64,000 nucleotides of DNA from JABMRP01 sp964444795 (GCA_964444795.1 CAYUIQ010000013.1:1-64000); one strand, 5' to 3'. Numbered from the stretch's first letter, positions 35,010 through 43,683 are shown. Notes: a model not told the origin generated them from the sequence alone. Made by a program: numbers and translations.

Positions 35010-35468
35010 ATGACCGCCTATCGCACTCCGTCGCGCATCTCCCTTCTTTCCGCTCTGGCATCGGCCCTCTGCTGCGCGCTGACCGCGGGCTGCGGCTCGG
35101 ACTACGAGACCGTTAACGTCTCGGGACGCGTCACGCTCGACGGCAAACCGCTGGCCGGCGTCCACGTGAGCTTTCAACCGGTGGCAACCAGCGAGGACAA
35201 CGCAAATCCCGGCCCCGGTTCGTTCTGCAAGAGCACCGACTCCGACGGGCAATACACTCTGGAAATCGTGCATCCCAAGGGACCCGGCGCCGTGGTAGGC
35301 ACGCACGTCGTGCGATTGAACATCGTCGATGAAAACGAAGGCGCCGACAGTGACGCCATCGGCAAGATCGACACGCGAATTCCCAAGAAGTATCGCATCG
35401 ACGGCGTCCAATTGGAGGTGCCCGCCGGGGGGAGCGACTCGCTGGATATCGAGATGACGTCGTCTTGA
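35010..35468 (+). CDS. carboxypeptidase-regulatory-like lipoprotein
   Basis: The 152-residue product has a lipoprotein signal (lipobox LTAGC, Cys at residue 28). One beta-sandwich domain of the carboxypeptidase regulatory type follows: VNVSGRVTLDGKPLAGVHVS, then DSDGQYTLE and a closing DSLDIEM. Proteins of this kind routinely follow DUF1559 genes in planctomycetes; the function is unknown. An CCGGAGGGAG-type site lies before the ATG. Confidence 0.85.
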   Translation: MTAYRTPSRISLLSALASALCCALTAGCGSDYETVNVSGRVTLDGKPLAGVHVSFQPVATSEDNANPGPGSFCKSTDSDGQYTLEIVHPKGPGAVVGTHVVRLNIVDENEGADSDAIGKIDTRIPKKYRIDGVQLEVPAGGSDSLDIEMTSS

Positions 35469-35479
35469 ACCGCGGGAGG

Positions 35480-35552
35480 AAAAGGGGGACAGGTACATTT
35501 TGTGCGAAGCACCCTTCGGGCCGTTCCGGCAAAATGTACCTGCCCCCTTTTT
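35480..35552. repeat. imperfect inverted repeat (AAAAGGGGGACAGGTACATTTTG type)
   Basis: The left arm 35480-35502 pairs with 35530-35552 over about 22 bp with one bulged A; the loop holds ACCCTTCGGGCC-like sequence. The right arm ends in TTTTT, so on the plus strand it can act as an intrinsic terminator for the lipoprotein gene. Confidence 0.8.
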
Positions 35553-35593
35553 CCTGGCTTGTTTTCCCGGCCCACCGGGACAACAATTGAGGC

Positions 35594-36751
35594 ATGGACT
35601 CGATCTATCTCGACCACAACGCCACCACGCCCATGCGCCCCGAGGTGGCCGAGGCGATGGCCCGGTGTTTCGCCCAGGGGTATGCCAATCCGGCCAGCCA
35701 GCATCAGCCCGGCCAGCAGGCACGCCGGGTTCTGGAAGAAGCGCGCGAGGCCACCGCGGCCATGCTCGGAGCCGATTGCAGCGGCTCGCGGGCCGATCGC
35801 CTGGTCTTCACCAGCGGCGGCACCGAGGCCAATAACCTGGCACTGCTGGGAATCGCCCGCACCGGCGATAACCCAAAGCCCGGCCAAATCGTCATCTCGG
35901 CCGTCGAACATGCAAGCGTCTTCGAGCCGGCCGCGCGTCTGCTGGAGTTCGGATGGCGCGTCGATACCATTCCGGTCAGCTCCGACGGCGTGGTGTGTCT
36001 CGATCGTTTTCGCCAGTTGCTCGGCGAAGATACCCGCGTGGTCAGCGTCACGCTGGGCAATCACGACACGGGCGTCCTACAGCCGGTCGACCAGTTGGCC
36101 TCGATTTGCAGCGAAGCCGGTGTTCCGCCGCACACCGACGCGGTCCAGGTGGTTGGCAAGCTGGCGGTCGATTTCCGCAAACTGGGGGTCGCCGCCATGA
36201 GCATCGCGGCGCACAAGTTCCGCGGACCGCTGGGAATCGGGGCCCTCCTGCTGCGCCACGACGTAACGCCGGCTCCGCTGCTTTACGGTGGGCACCAGCA
36301 GGAGGCGATCCGGCCGGGCACCGAGTCGATTCCCCTGGCCGTTGGAATGCGGACGGCGCTGGAGCTCTGGCAGGAGGAGCAGCAATCGCACCGACGGCAT
36401 CTGGCCGCCCAGCGTGATCGGTTCGAGAGCGGCCTACGGGCCGGATTCCCGTCGCTAGTGGTTAATTCGGGGGGAACGGAACGCCTACCGCAGACCAGCA
36501 ACGTGGGGTTCCCCGGCTTGGACGGCCAAGTGCTGCTGATGGCCCTGGATATGGCCGGGGTGGCCTGCTCCGTGGGGTCGGCCTGTTCGAGTGGTTCGAC
36601 CGAGCTTTCTCCCACCCTGCTGGCAATGAATCTGCCCAAAGAGATCGTCGCCGGTTCGCTTCGCTTCAGCCTGGGCGCTACGACCACGGAAGCGGAGATT
36701 GACGAGGCTGTGCGTCGCATTCTTCACGTCTGCGACGAATTGCGGATGTGA
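35594..36751 (+). CDS. cysteine desulfurase (NifS/IscS family)
   Basis: The 385-residue product moves sulfur from cysteine to a protein persulfide, for Fe-S cluster or thio-cofactor synthesis. Family features: IYLDHNATTPM at the N-terminus, FTSGGTEANNLAL, SAVEHASV, THTDAVQ-like PHTDAVQVVGK, the PLP lysine in SIAAHKFRGPLGIG (usually SGHKFHGPKG), PGTESIPLAVGM, and the active Cys in VGSACSSGSTELSP near residue 335. Whether it is NifS, IscS or a tRNA-thiolation enzyme cannot be told from the sequence; no scaffold gene is adjacent. It is followed by dnaA. Confidence 0.93.
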   Translation: MDSIYLDHNATTPMRPEVAEAMARCFAQGYANPASQHQPGQQARRVLEEAREATAAMLGADCSGSRADRLVFTSGGTEANNLALLGIARTGDNPKPGQIVISAVEHASVFEPAARLLEFGWRVDTIPVSSDGVVCLDRFRQLLGEDTRVVSVTLGNHDTGVLQPVDQLASICSEAGVPPHTDAVQVVGKLAVDFRKLGVAAMSIAAHKFRGPLGIGALLLRHDVTPAPLLYGGHQQEAIRPGTESIPLAVGMRTALELWQEEQQSHRRHLAAQRDRFESGLRAGFPSLVVNSGGTERLPQTSNVGFPGLDGQVLLMALDMAGVACSVGSACSSGSTELSPTLLAMNLPKEIVAGSLRFSLGATTTEAEIDEAVRRILHVCDELRM

Positions 36752-36841
36752 TATCGTAACCCGATGGTTCACAACAAGTTACACGCAGTAAAAAGCTGCG
36801 GAAAAAGCCCCGTCTTCGCCTCGTATTTTTGGCCGGTATTT

Positions 36842-36849
36842 GCTACAAT
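36842..36849 (+). promoter_or_regulatory. extended -10 promoter before dnaA
   Basis: TGCTACAAT (TG-N-TACAAT) at about 36841-36849 matches an extended -10. There is no good -35. The dnaA start lies 62 bases downstream. Confidence 0.4.
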
Positions 36850-36911
36850 ACGGGATTGGGAAATCGGTCGGGATTTGACTGTATTGCCTCACTCTTCTGG
36901 ACGGATCCGCA

Positions 36912-38021
36912 GTGATCGACGGCCTCACGAGCATCCCCCTACCTGGTTTCCGCCAAAGAGGGGGTAAATGCGATGCTCACAACGATCGGCTCACCCAAGT
37001 TCTGGGTGAATTCGTCGTCGGGCCGGAGAATCTGCTCGTCCAGACCGCGGTGGAGGCCGTGACCGAAGATCGCGCCGAGTGTGTCAGCCCGCTGGTGTTT
37101 CACGGCCCCTCGGGCAGCGGTAAGTCGCATTTGGCCTGGGGACTGGCCAGCGCATGGAAAAGCCGGTTTCCCGATCGGTCGGTGGTGTGTGGCGCGGCGG
37201 TGGATTTCGCTCGCGCCTTGCGCGAGGCGATCGAAACGCAGGCGATCGATGAGTTTCGCCGTGACCATCGGCGGGTCCCCTTGCTGATCCTCGACAACAT
37301 AGACCATTTGGCCACCGAACGATTGGCCCAAGAAGAACTGCTTCATACGCTCGATCGGCGGGTTGCGGCAGGACAATGGGTGGTGATGACCACCGCCAGT
37401 CCTCCGGGGCGAATTCCGGAGATGGACGCGACGCTACAGGGCCGCCTGATGCAGGGACTTGTCGTCTCCCTGGTTTTGCCGACGCTGCGGACCCGGCAAG
37501 TTGTTCTGCGGCGTTTGGCCGCTTTGCAGCGAATTGAATTTCGTGATTCGGATACTCGCCTGTTGGCAACCCAATTCGAAGGCCCGATTGCCCGATTATC
37601 GGGTGCCCTGACACGACTCCGAATGTTCGCGGTGTCCCGGGGCGTCCCTTTGGAAAACGGCCGCCCCGTGGAAAGCAAACTGATCCAACAGTTCCTCCAG
37701 GAGAAAGAATCGTCCACGCCACCGACGTTGGCAAAGATTGCCCGATCGGTCGCCAAGCAGTTTGCCACGAAGGTGTCCGATTTGCGCGGCGCTTCGCGGT
37801 GCCGTGAAATCGTCTTGGCACGCGGTGTTGCCGTGTACCTGACCCGACAGCTCACCGGGCAGAGTTTTGGCCGGATCGGCCGCTATTTTGGCGGTCGCGA
37901 CCATACGACCGTTTTGCACAACTACCGAAAAACCGAACAGCGGATCAGCCAGGAACCGGCCATCCGCCAGACCGTCGTCTACTTACAGCAGCAACTGCAC
38001 TGCGACGGAGTCCATGCGTAG
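36912..38021 (+). CDS. dnaA: chromosomal replication initiator DnaA, short form
   Basis: The 369-residue product initiates replication at oriC. It has only the AAA+ domain and the DNA-binding domain. It starts at about FVVGPENLLV (the domain III entry) and lacks domains I and II; usual DnaA has about 450 residues. Walker A is GPSGSGKSHL (65-74). Walker B is LLILDNIDHL (124-133), with Asn129 where DnaA normally has the second Asp of DD. A candidate arginine finger is in LQGRLMQGLV, sensor 2 in ARLSGALTRL. The C-terminal helix-turn-helix signature is FGGRDHTTVLH. The start is GTG with a weak ribosome binding site, so it is uncertain. The DnaA role is supported by dnaN and gyrB downstream. Confidence 0.88.
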   Translation: MIDGLTSIPLPGFRQRGGKCDAHNDRLTQVLGEFVVGPENLLVQTAVEAVTEDRAECVSPLVFHGPSGSGKSHLAWGLASAWKSRFPDRSVVCGAAVDFARALREAIETQAIDEFRRDHRRVPLLILDNIDHLATERLAQEELLHTLDRRVAAGQWVVMTTASPPGRIPEMDATLQGRLMQGLVVSLVLPTLRTRQVVLRRLAALQRIEFRDSDTRLLATQFEGPIARLSGALTRLRMFAVSRGVPLENGRPVESKLIQQFLQEKESSTPPTLAKIARSVAKQFATKVSDLRGASRCREIVLARGVAVYLTRQLTGQSFGRIGRYFGGRDHTTVLHNYRKTEQRISQEPAIRQTVVYLQQQLHCDGVHA

Positions 38022-38401
38022 TACCCATGCAAAAACAACCGTGACGACAGTGGAAAACGTGTTGATCCACTTTCGGTCCTTGTTGATCGACTCGAGGCGA
38101 ATCGACAGCCAGCCGCGCAGCCAGAATTCATCCCTATCGTATCGACCATCGCCAACCACGGTTTCGACATCCAAGAGACGGGTTTTCCACGGTCTCGGGA
38201 AGGCGGTTCAAGCGATGTAAGATGGCGATTGACAGGCGGTTCGCGCTGCCGACCGTCGTCTGCATCAACCGTTTCGGTCACCGACTTACTACTACTACTT
38301 TGTATTAAGAAACTAAGAAAAAACAGGATACCCGGATCATTCGTTGGGGTAACGTTTTCCCTGGGATCTTGCCGGGCAAGTAAAAAAGGTGGAGCCAGTT
38401 C
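38022..38401. other. oriC: probable replication origin (oriC) between dnaA and dnaN
   Basis: The 380-bp gap holds no gene. At 38286-38300 it reads TTA-CTA-CTA-CTA-CTT, five units of the DnaA-trio type (complement 3'-A/G-A-T-5'), directly followed by an AT-rich tract (TGTATTAAGAAACTAAGAAA). A GC-rich block (GGTCACCGA) precedes it. TTTTCCAC motifs, differing from the DnaA box TTATCCACA at two positions, occur at 38183-38191 on the plus strand and 38049-38057 on the minus strand, plus TTGATCCAC at 38062-38070. No perfect DnaA box was found next to the trio. Confidence 0.6.
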
Positions 38402-39526
38402 ATGAAATTCACATCGGATCGCGAGAAGCTGTTGCACGCTTTTCAAACGGCGTCCATGGCGGCCCCCAGCCGGAGCCCCAAACCGATCCTCCAGAACGTC
38501 AAGCTCGAAGTGACCGCGGAGACGGCCACCTTGATGGCCACCGACCTGGAAATTGGCGTTCGTATCGAGGTGTCGGGGTTCGAGATCGAAGTACCCGGGA
38601 CAGCCGTCTTGCCGATCGATCGGTTCGGGGCAATCCTGCGAGAAAGCTCCGACGAGAAACTCCTTGTGGAAACCGACGGCAACGGTACACGGATCCGCGG
38701 CAAAGGAAGCGATTTCCGCTTTCCGGCGGCCAATCCGGACGAGTTTCCGGCCGTGGCGGCGTTCGATTCGGAGAAATACCACGAAATGCCCGCCCGCTTC
38801 TTTCGGGAACTGATCCACCGAACCGAATTCGCGACTGATACCGAAAGCAGCCGCTACGCGCTGGGCGGTGTGCTGTTGGAATTGACGGGCGACGCGATTA
38901 CCGGCGTAGGAACCGATGGCCGACGGCTGGCCCGACAGGACGGACCCGCGACCTCAGTACAAGAACACGGTAGCGGCGAGAGCACGACGATCGTGCCGGC
39001 GCGGTCGATGAAATTCCTCGAGAGGGCGCTGGCCGATAACGATGAGAGTATCCGACTTTCCGTCGGTGAGAATAGTATCCTGGTGCAAAGCCAACGAACA
39101 ACGATCTACTCGAAATTGGTTGAAGGCCGATATCCCCGGTGGCGCGAGGTCTTTCCCTCGGGCGACGACGCGGCGCGCATCGAACTGGCCGTCGGACCGT
39201 TCCACGCGGCCGTGCGCCAGGCGGCCATCGTCCTGAGCGGCGATCGACGGGGAGTCGATTTCACGTTCGGCGGCGGGAAGGTGTTGCTGACCGCAAGCGG
39301 TGCGGAGCAGGGTGAATCGCGGATCGAGTTGCCCATCGCCTACGACGAGGCCGAAATACCCATCACGCTCGATGCACGTTATTTCATGGATTTTCTCCGC
39401 GTGCTCGATGTGGATCAGACATTTACCCTCCAAGTGAAGGACGCCGATAACCCCGCGGTGGCCCTGACTGACGACGGGTACAGCTATGTGATCATGCCGC
39501 TAACACGCGAGCAGCAACAGCGGTAA
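38402..39526 (+). CDS. dnaN: DNA polymerase III beta sliding clamp
   Basis: The 374-residue product has the length of beta clamps and their three-domain pattern: MKFTSDREKLLHAFQTA at the N-terminus, LPIDRFGAILRE, VGTDGRRLA at the domain II centre, YPRWREVFP, and the standard C-terminus SYVIMPLTR. It forms the dimeric ring that tethers polymerase III. A GGTGGAG site precedes the ATG. The dciA-like gene follows after eight bases. Confidence 0.97.
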   Translation: MKFTSDREKLLHAFQTASMAAPSRSPKPILQNVKLEVTAETATLMATDLEIGVRIEVSGFEIEVPGTAVLPIDRFGAILRESSDEKLLVETDGNGTRIRGKGSDFRFPAANPDEFPAVAAFDSEKYHEMPARFFRELIHRTEFATDTESSRYALGGVLLELTGDAITGVGTDGRRLARQDGPATSVQEHGSGESTTIVPARSMKFLERALADNDESIRLSVGENSILVQSQRTTIYSKLVEGRYPRWREVFPSGDDAARIELAVGPFHAAVRQAAIVLSGDRRGVDFTFGGGKVLLTASGAEQGESRIELPIAYDEAEIPITLDARYFMDFLRVLDVDQTFTLQVKDADNPAVALTDDGYSYVIMPLTREQQQR

Positions 39527-39534
39527 GGCACCCC

Positions 39535-39858
39535 ATGGCCGGGAGAGCAACTCCATCCCCCCGAGGACCGCAGAGGATCGGCAATGTGCTGGCCGACCTG
39601 ATGGCTCGCCGTGGATTCACGCGGGTGCAAAGCGGCGAGGCGCGTGAGGCCGCGTGGCGCGAAGCGGCGGGCGAACCGGCCAATCGGTTCACTCGCGTTG
39701 GAGCCCTAAAAAGGGGAACTCTCGAAGTGACCGTCGCCAATTCGGCAATCCTCCAGGAACTTACCTTTCGTAAGGCCCAGTTGCTGGCAGGGATGAGCGA
39801 GCGGCTACCCGACGAGAAAATCCGGAACCTGCGCTTCCGCCTGGGTCCCATCGAATGA
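39535..39858 (+). CDS. DciA-like (DUF721) protein
   Basis: The 107-residue product matches the DUF721/DciA pattern: an N-terminal helix (IGNVLADLMARRGF), a central W-R-E-A-A-G-E segment, then GTLEVTVANSAILQELTFRK and a closing IRNLRFRLG. DciA proteins are the ancestral operators of the DnaB helicase in bacteria that lack DnaC or DnaI. The position between dnaN and gyrB, where recF often lies, fits a replication role. It is eight bases from dnaN, with TAAGG before the ATG. Confidence 0.75.
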   Translation: MAGRATPSPRGPQRIGNVLADLMARRGFTRVQSGEAREAAWREAAGEPANRFTRVGALKRGTLEVTVANSAILQELTFRKAQLLAGMSERLPDEKIRNLRFRLGPIE

Positions 39859-39927
39859 ACCATTGAAGCGTTTCCGGAGGCCTCGGCCGACCGGTTCTAA
39901 CGAAGAGAGAAATCGAGAAAAGAGAAG

Positions 39928-42534
39928 ATGTCCAGCGATCCCCAAGAAAACACTACGCCCGAGGAATCGACTCCCCAGGACGCTGCCGCTGTCGGCACTC
40001 CCGAGCGAGAACATGTTGAAGCCCCAGCCGGGCAACCGGCGACCGAAGGCTACCAGCTCGCCAAGGGTGATGCCGACTACGGTGCCGACGCGATGCAGCA
40101 CCTCAGCGATCTGGAGCATGTCCGCGAACGGCCCAGCATGTACATCGCCGATACGACGGTTCGCGGTCTGCACCATCTGGTCTACGAAGTGGTCGACAAC
40201 TCGATCGACGAGGTGATGGCCGGCTACGCGACGAAGGTCGACGTGAAGATCAATGCCGACGGTTCGGTCATCGTCGAGGACGACGGCCGCGGCATTCCCG
40301 TCGAGCGGCACGATCATCTGTCGGAGCAGATGGGTCGCGATGTCTCCACGCTCGAGGGCGTGATGACCGTGCTGAAATTTGGCGGCAAGTTCAAGGAGGG
40401 CGCCTATCAGACGTCGGGTGGGTTGCACGGCGTGGGCGTGACCGTGGTCAACTTCCTCAGCGAATGGTGCGAAGTCGAGGTGCGCCGCGAGGGGTACGTC
40501 TATCAACAGGAATACGAACGCGGAGTACGGGTCAAGGACGTTGCCAAGATAGGCAAGAGCAAGCGTGTGGGCACCAAGACCACCTTCAAACCCGACCCCG
40601 AGATCTTCCCCGTCACCAAATTTCAGTACAACGTCTTGCATCGTCGGCTGCGAGAGTTGGCCTATCTGAACCGGGGTGTCAAGATCGTCTTCCACGACGA
40701 ACGGACCGACGAGGGCGATACCTTCGAGTTCGAGCGGGGGATCGTCGAGTTCGTCGAACATCTCAACCGCACCAGCGAACCGGTCCATCGCGAGGTGATC
40801 TACGTGGCCGGCGAGTATCAGGGCGTGGGGATGGAAGTGGCCATGCAATACTCGGGCGAGTATACCGAGAACCTCCACTCCTACGTCAATAATATCAACA
40901 CGACCGAAGGCGGTACCCATGTCTCCGGGTTTCGCGCCGCGGTCACGCGAACGCTCAACGCCTACGGGAAGAAGGAAAACCTCTTCAAACAACTCGTGCC
41001 CAGCGGCGACGATTTCCGCGAAGGACTCACCACCGTCATCTCGCTGCGCGTGTTGCACCCGCAGTTCGAAGGACAGACCAAGACCAAGCTGGGCAACAGC
41101 GAAGTCGAAGGCATCGTCAACTCGGCTCTCGGCGAGTTCCTCGGCAAGTATCTCGAAGAGAACCCCAAGGTCGCCCGATCGATCGTCAAAAAGGGCCTCG
41201 TGGCGGCCGAAGCCCGGGAAAGCGCTCGCAAGGCCCGCCTGTTGGTGCGCGAACGGAAAGGCGCGCTGACCGGCGGCGGCCTGCCCGGCAAGTTGCGCGA
41301 TTGCAGCAGCCGCGAGGTCGAAATTTGCGAACTCTATCTGGTCGAAGGTGATTCGGCCGGCGGAAGCGCCGAAGGCGGCCGGATGCGCGAGTACCAGGCC
41401 ATTCTCCCCCTGCGCGGCAAGATCATCAACGCCTACAAGGCACGCGAAGACAAAGTGCTGGCCAACGAAGAAGTGCGCAGCATGATCTCGGCCATCGGCG
41501 CGGGTATCGGCGAGGAAATGGATCTGGCCAAACGCCGCTACAACAAAGTCATCATCATGACCGACGCCGACGTCGACGGCTCGCATATCCGTACGCTATT
41601 GCTGACGTTCTTCTACCGGCAAATGTATCCGCTGATTACCCGGGGACATGTGTACGTGGCCCAGCCGCCCTTATTCCGCGTGCGGAAGAAGCGGAAGGTA
41701 CACTACGTGCAAACCGAAGAGGAGATGAAGACGCAACTGCTCGAAGCCGGTCTGGCCGACGCGGTCTTCGAGCCGGGCGACGGACGGACCATCGGCGGCG
41801 ACGACATGGAACGCCTCTGTCGAACCTTGGCGGGGCTTGAGGAATCGCTCTTGGCCCTGGAACGCCGCGGCATTTCGCTTCGTGCCCACGCCATCCGCCA
41901 GGACCCCATCTCGGGCAAACTGCCCATCTACCACGTCTTCCTCGGCCGGCGCGAGTTCTGGTTTCCCACGCGAACTTCGCTGGACGAGTTCCTGGCCGAG
42001 GAGGAAGAAGCCACCGGCGAGGAACTCAGCCTGACGGACGCGCCAGCCGAAGACGGTTCGGCGGGCACCAATGGTAACGGCAACGGCGACGTGCCGCCGG
42101 AGAAACGGCTGCACATCGTCGAGTTGCACGAGGTCCGCTCGATGAACAAGCAACTGGCCGACCTGCGCGAGATGGGCTTCGAGATCGACTCGCTCATCCC
42201 CCAAGAACGCACCGGCATGGAAGAGCCCCGCTACCTGCTCCGCCGCGGTGAAACGGTCACCGGCCTGGACGACCTCCGCGGCCTGCTGGCCGGCGTGCGC
42301 GCCGCGGGCGAAAAGGGCCTGCAAATCACCCGCTTCAAAGGCCTGGGTGAAATGAATGCCGAAGAACTCCGCGACACGACCCTCGACCCGGCCAACCGCA
42401 CCCTGTTGCAAGTCCGCATGGAAGACGCCGGCGCCGCCGACGATCTCTTCCGCATCCTCATGGGCGACAAAGTAGAACCCCGCCGCGAGTTCATCGAAAA
42501 ACACGCGCTGGAAGTGCGAAATCTGGATGTGTGA
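39928..42534 (+). CDS. gyrB: DNA gyrase subunit B
   Basis: The 868-residue product is the ATPase and TOPRIM subunit that introduces negative supercoils with GyrA. The GHKL ATPase motifs are EVVDNSIDEVMAGY, VEDDGRGIPV and TSGGLHGVGVTVVNFLS. TOPRIM motifs are LVEGDSAGGSAEGG near 470 and TDADVDGSHIRTLLL near 545. The C-terminus has RFKGLGEMNAEELRDTT. It has a long acidic N-terminal extension of about 45 residues and a TOPRIM-proximal insertion (about residues 590-760), as in large GyrB proteins. The start at 39928 has AAGAGAAG upstream. A small gene overlaps its stop. Confidence 0.96.
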   Translation: MSSDPQENTTPEESTPQDAAAVGTPEREHVEAPAGQPATEGYQLAKGDADYGADAMQHLSDLEHVRERPSMYIADTTVRGLHHLVYEVVDNSIDEVMAGYATKVDVKINADGSVIVEDDGRGIPVERHDHLSEQMGRDVSTLEGVMTVLKFGGKFKEGAYQTSGGLHGVGVTVVNFLSEWCEVEVRREGYVYQQEYERGVRVKDVAKIGKSKRVGTKTTFKPDPEIFPVTKFQYNVLHRRLRELAYLNRGVKIVFHDERTDEGDTFEFERGIVEFVEHLNRTSEPVHREVIYVAGEYQGVGMEVAMQYSGEYTENLHSYVNNINTTEGGTHVSGFRAAVTRTLNAYGKKENLFKQLVPSGDDFREGLTTVISLRVLHPQFEGQTKTKLGNSEVEGIVNSALGEFLGKYLEENPKVARSIVKKGLVAAEARESARKARLLVRERKGALTGGGLPGKLRDCSSREVEICELYLVEGDSAGGSAEGGRMREYQAILPLRGKIINAYKAREDKVLANEEVRSMISAIGAGIGEEMDLAKRRYNKVIIMTDADVDGSHIRTLLLTFFYRQMYPLITRGHVYVAQPPLFRVRKKRKVHYVQTEEEMKTQLLEAGLADAVFEPGDGRTIGGDDMERLCRTLAGLEESLLALERRGISLRAHAIRQDPISGKLPIYHVFLGRREFWFPTRTSLDEFLAEEEEATGEELSLTDAPAEDGSAGTNGNGNGDVPPEKRLHIVELHEVRSMNKQLADLREMGFEIDSLIPQERTGMEEPRYLLRRGETVTGLDDLRGLLAGVRAAGEKGLQITRFKGLGEMNAEELRDTTLDPANRTLLQVRMEDAGAADDLFRILMGDKVEPRREFIEKHALEVRNLDV

Positions 42535-42763
42535 AATGGCCGCCACCCGACCGATCGACGTCCGGCGCATTGAGGTCCTCGACGAGGCCATGGTGGAAGT
42601 TCTCCGCGCAAAGACCCCGGCCGAGCGAGTGGCCATGGTCTTCGATGCCGAACGGACGATGCGTTTGATGCTCCAAGCCAAACTCCACGAGCAGTACCCG
42701 CATTGGGACGACCGCCGCATAGTGAGGGAAATCGCCCGGAGACGCAATCTTGGATCAAGCTGA
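42527..42763 (+). CDS. small antitoxin-like protein paired with a nucleotidyltransferase
   Basis: The 78-residue product starts at ATG 42527, overlapping the gyrB stop, or at ATG 42536 (75 residues); neither start has a strong ribosome binding site. The pattern AERVAMVFDAERTMRLM then AKLHEQYPHWDDRRIVRE and RRRNLG resembles short proteins (Rv0078B-related type) found next to nucleotidyltransferases. It overlaps the next gene by 14 bases, so the two form a unit. A toxin-antitoxin role is an inference from the pairing only. Confidence 0.55.
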   Translation: MCEMAATRPIDVRRIEVLDEAMVEVLRAKTPAERVAMVFDAERTMRLMLQAKLHEQYPHWDDRRIVREIARRRNLGSS

Positions 42764-43310
42764 ACTGCTACGATACGTGGCCGCGACCCTCGAAGCCCAG
42801 GCCGTGGACTATATGGTCGTCGGTTCGTTCGCCAGCGCAACCTACGGGGAGCCCCGGCTGACGCATGATATCGACATCGTAGTTCAACTGGCGGAGAAAC
42901 AAATCGGGAATCTGGTCGGCGCGTTTCCGAGCCCCGAGTTCTACGTCAGCGAATCCGCCGTACGGGAAGCCATCTCCCAGCGGGGGCAATTCAATGTGAT
43001 TCATCCAAGCTCGGGCAACAAGATCGACTTCATGATCGCCCGAAATGACGCCTGGGGCCGAAGCCAATTCGCCCGCCGTATCCGCAGATCGATTCTCCCC
43101 GATCGGGAGACCTATGTCGCCGCACCGGAGGACGTGATCTTGGGCAAGCTCTGGTACTTCCAAGAAGGTGGTTCCGACAAGCACCTTCGCGACATCACCG
43201 GAATACTCAAGGTCAGCGGTGACGAAATCGACCGCGACTACATCGCCCATTGGGCCAAGCAGCTCGGTGTGACCAAACCGTGGCAGGCCGTGCTGGAACG
43301 GTTGGGCTAG
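42750..43310 (+). CDS. nucleotidyltransferase-fold protein (possible toxin partner)
   Basis: The 186-residue product starts at TTG 42750 with GGAG eight bases upstream. It has the nucleotidyltransferase signature GSFASATYGEPRLTHDIDIV: a GS motif followed by DxD (D-I-D, near residues 46-48), the metal-binding pair. EDVILGKLWYF and the closing helices fit the DUF6036/AbiEii-like branch. Members modify tRNA or proteins by transferring nucleotides, and many are toxins. It is coupled to the small gene before it. Confidence 0.7.
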   Translation: MDQAELLRYVAATLEAQAVDYMVVGSFASATYGEPRLTHDIDIVVQLAEKQIGNLVGAFPSPEFYVSESAVREAISQRGQFNVIHPSSGNKIDFMIARNDAWGRSQFARRIRRSILPDRETYVAAPEDVILGKLWYFQEGGSDKHLRDITGILKVSGDEIDRDYIAHWAKQLGVTKPWQAVLERLG

Positions 43311-43452
43311 CCGGCGATGGAAAGCGAGGGGGGATCAAGAACAATTCAATTGCTGCGATCATCTGAATCGTCAGATGCGAAGTCTGCAAGCACTGAGTGC
43401 AACGGTCTTCACCGGAAACTTGCGGCACACCGGGAACATGTAAGGAAAAGAG

Positions 43453-43683
43453 ATGGATTTCAACAATGACCGCTGTTGGATCTGCCGGCGCGCACTATTG
43501 CCCGGGGACTGTCAGCCGTCATATTCAGAATGGTATTACTTCCGATGTGAAAGGTGCGGCGAGTATGCCGTCACGAAATTCGGACGTATCCATCTCAAAT
43601 ACAAGGATGGGGAGACTGAATGGAGTGAAGTCGAGCGGGCACGGCTAGGCCAATCTCGATGTAGCGGAATTTGCAGGCAATGA
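43453..43683 (+). CDS. small zinc-ribbon-like protein, probably frameshifted
   Basis: The 76-residue product starts at an ATG with AAGGAAAAGAG upstream. It holds two Cys pairs, CWICRR and CERCGEYAV, which can bind one zinc ion. The last ten residues look out of frame. Just past ERARLG, the +1 frame continues in protein-like sequence (ANLDVAEFAGNDDLAG, VRLQEGLPKQFPEAYH) up to a stop at about 43788. A single insertion could therefore have shortened the gene. The region has lower GC than its surroundings. No function is assigned. Confidence 0.5.
   Translation: MDFNNDRCWICRRALLPGDCQPSYSEWYYFRCERCGEYAVTKFGRIHLKYKDGETEWSEVERARLGQSRCSGICRQ

Noticed and set aside
39805..41586. 593-codon minus-strand frame opposite gyrB
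   Set aside because: GyrB motifs on the plus strand are complete; this is a shadow frame.
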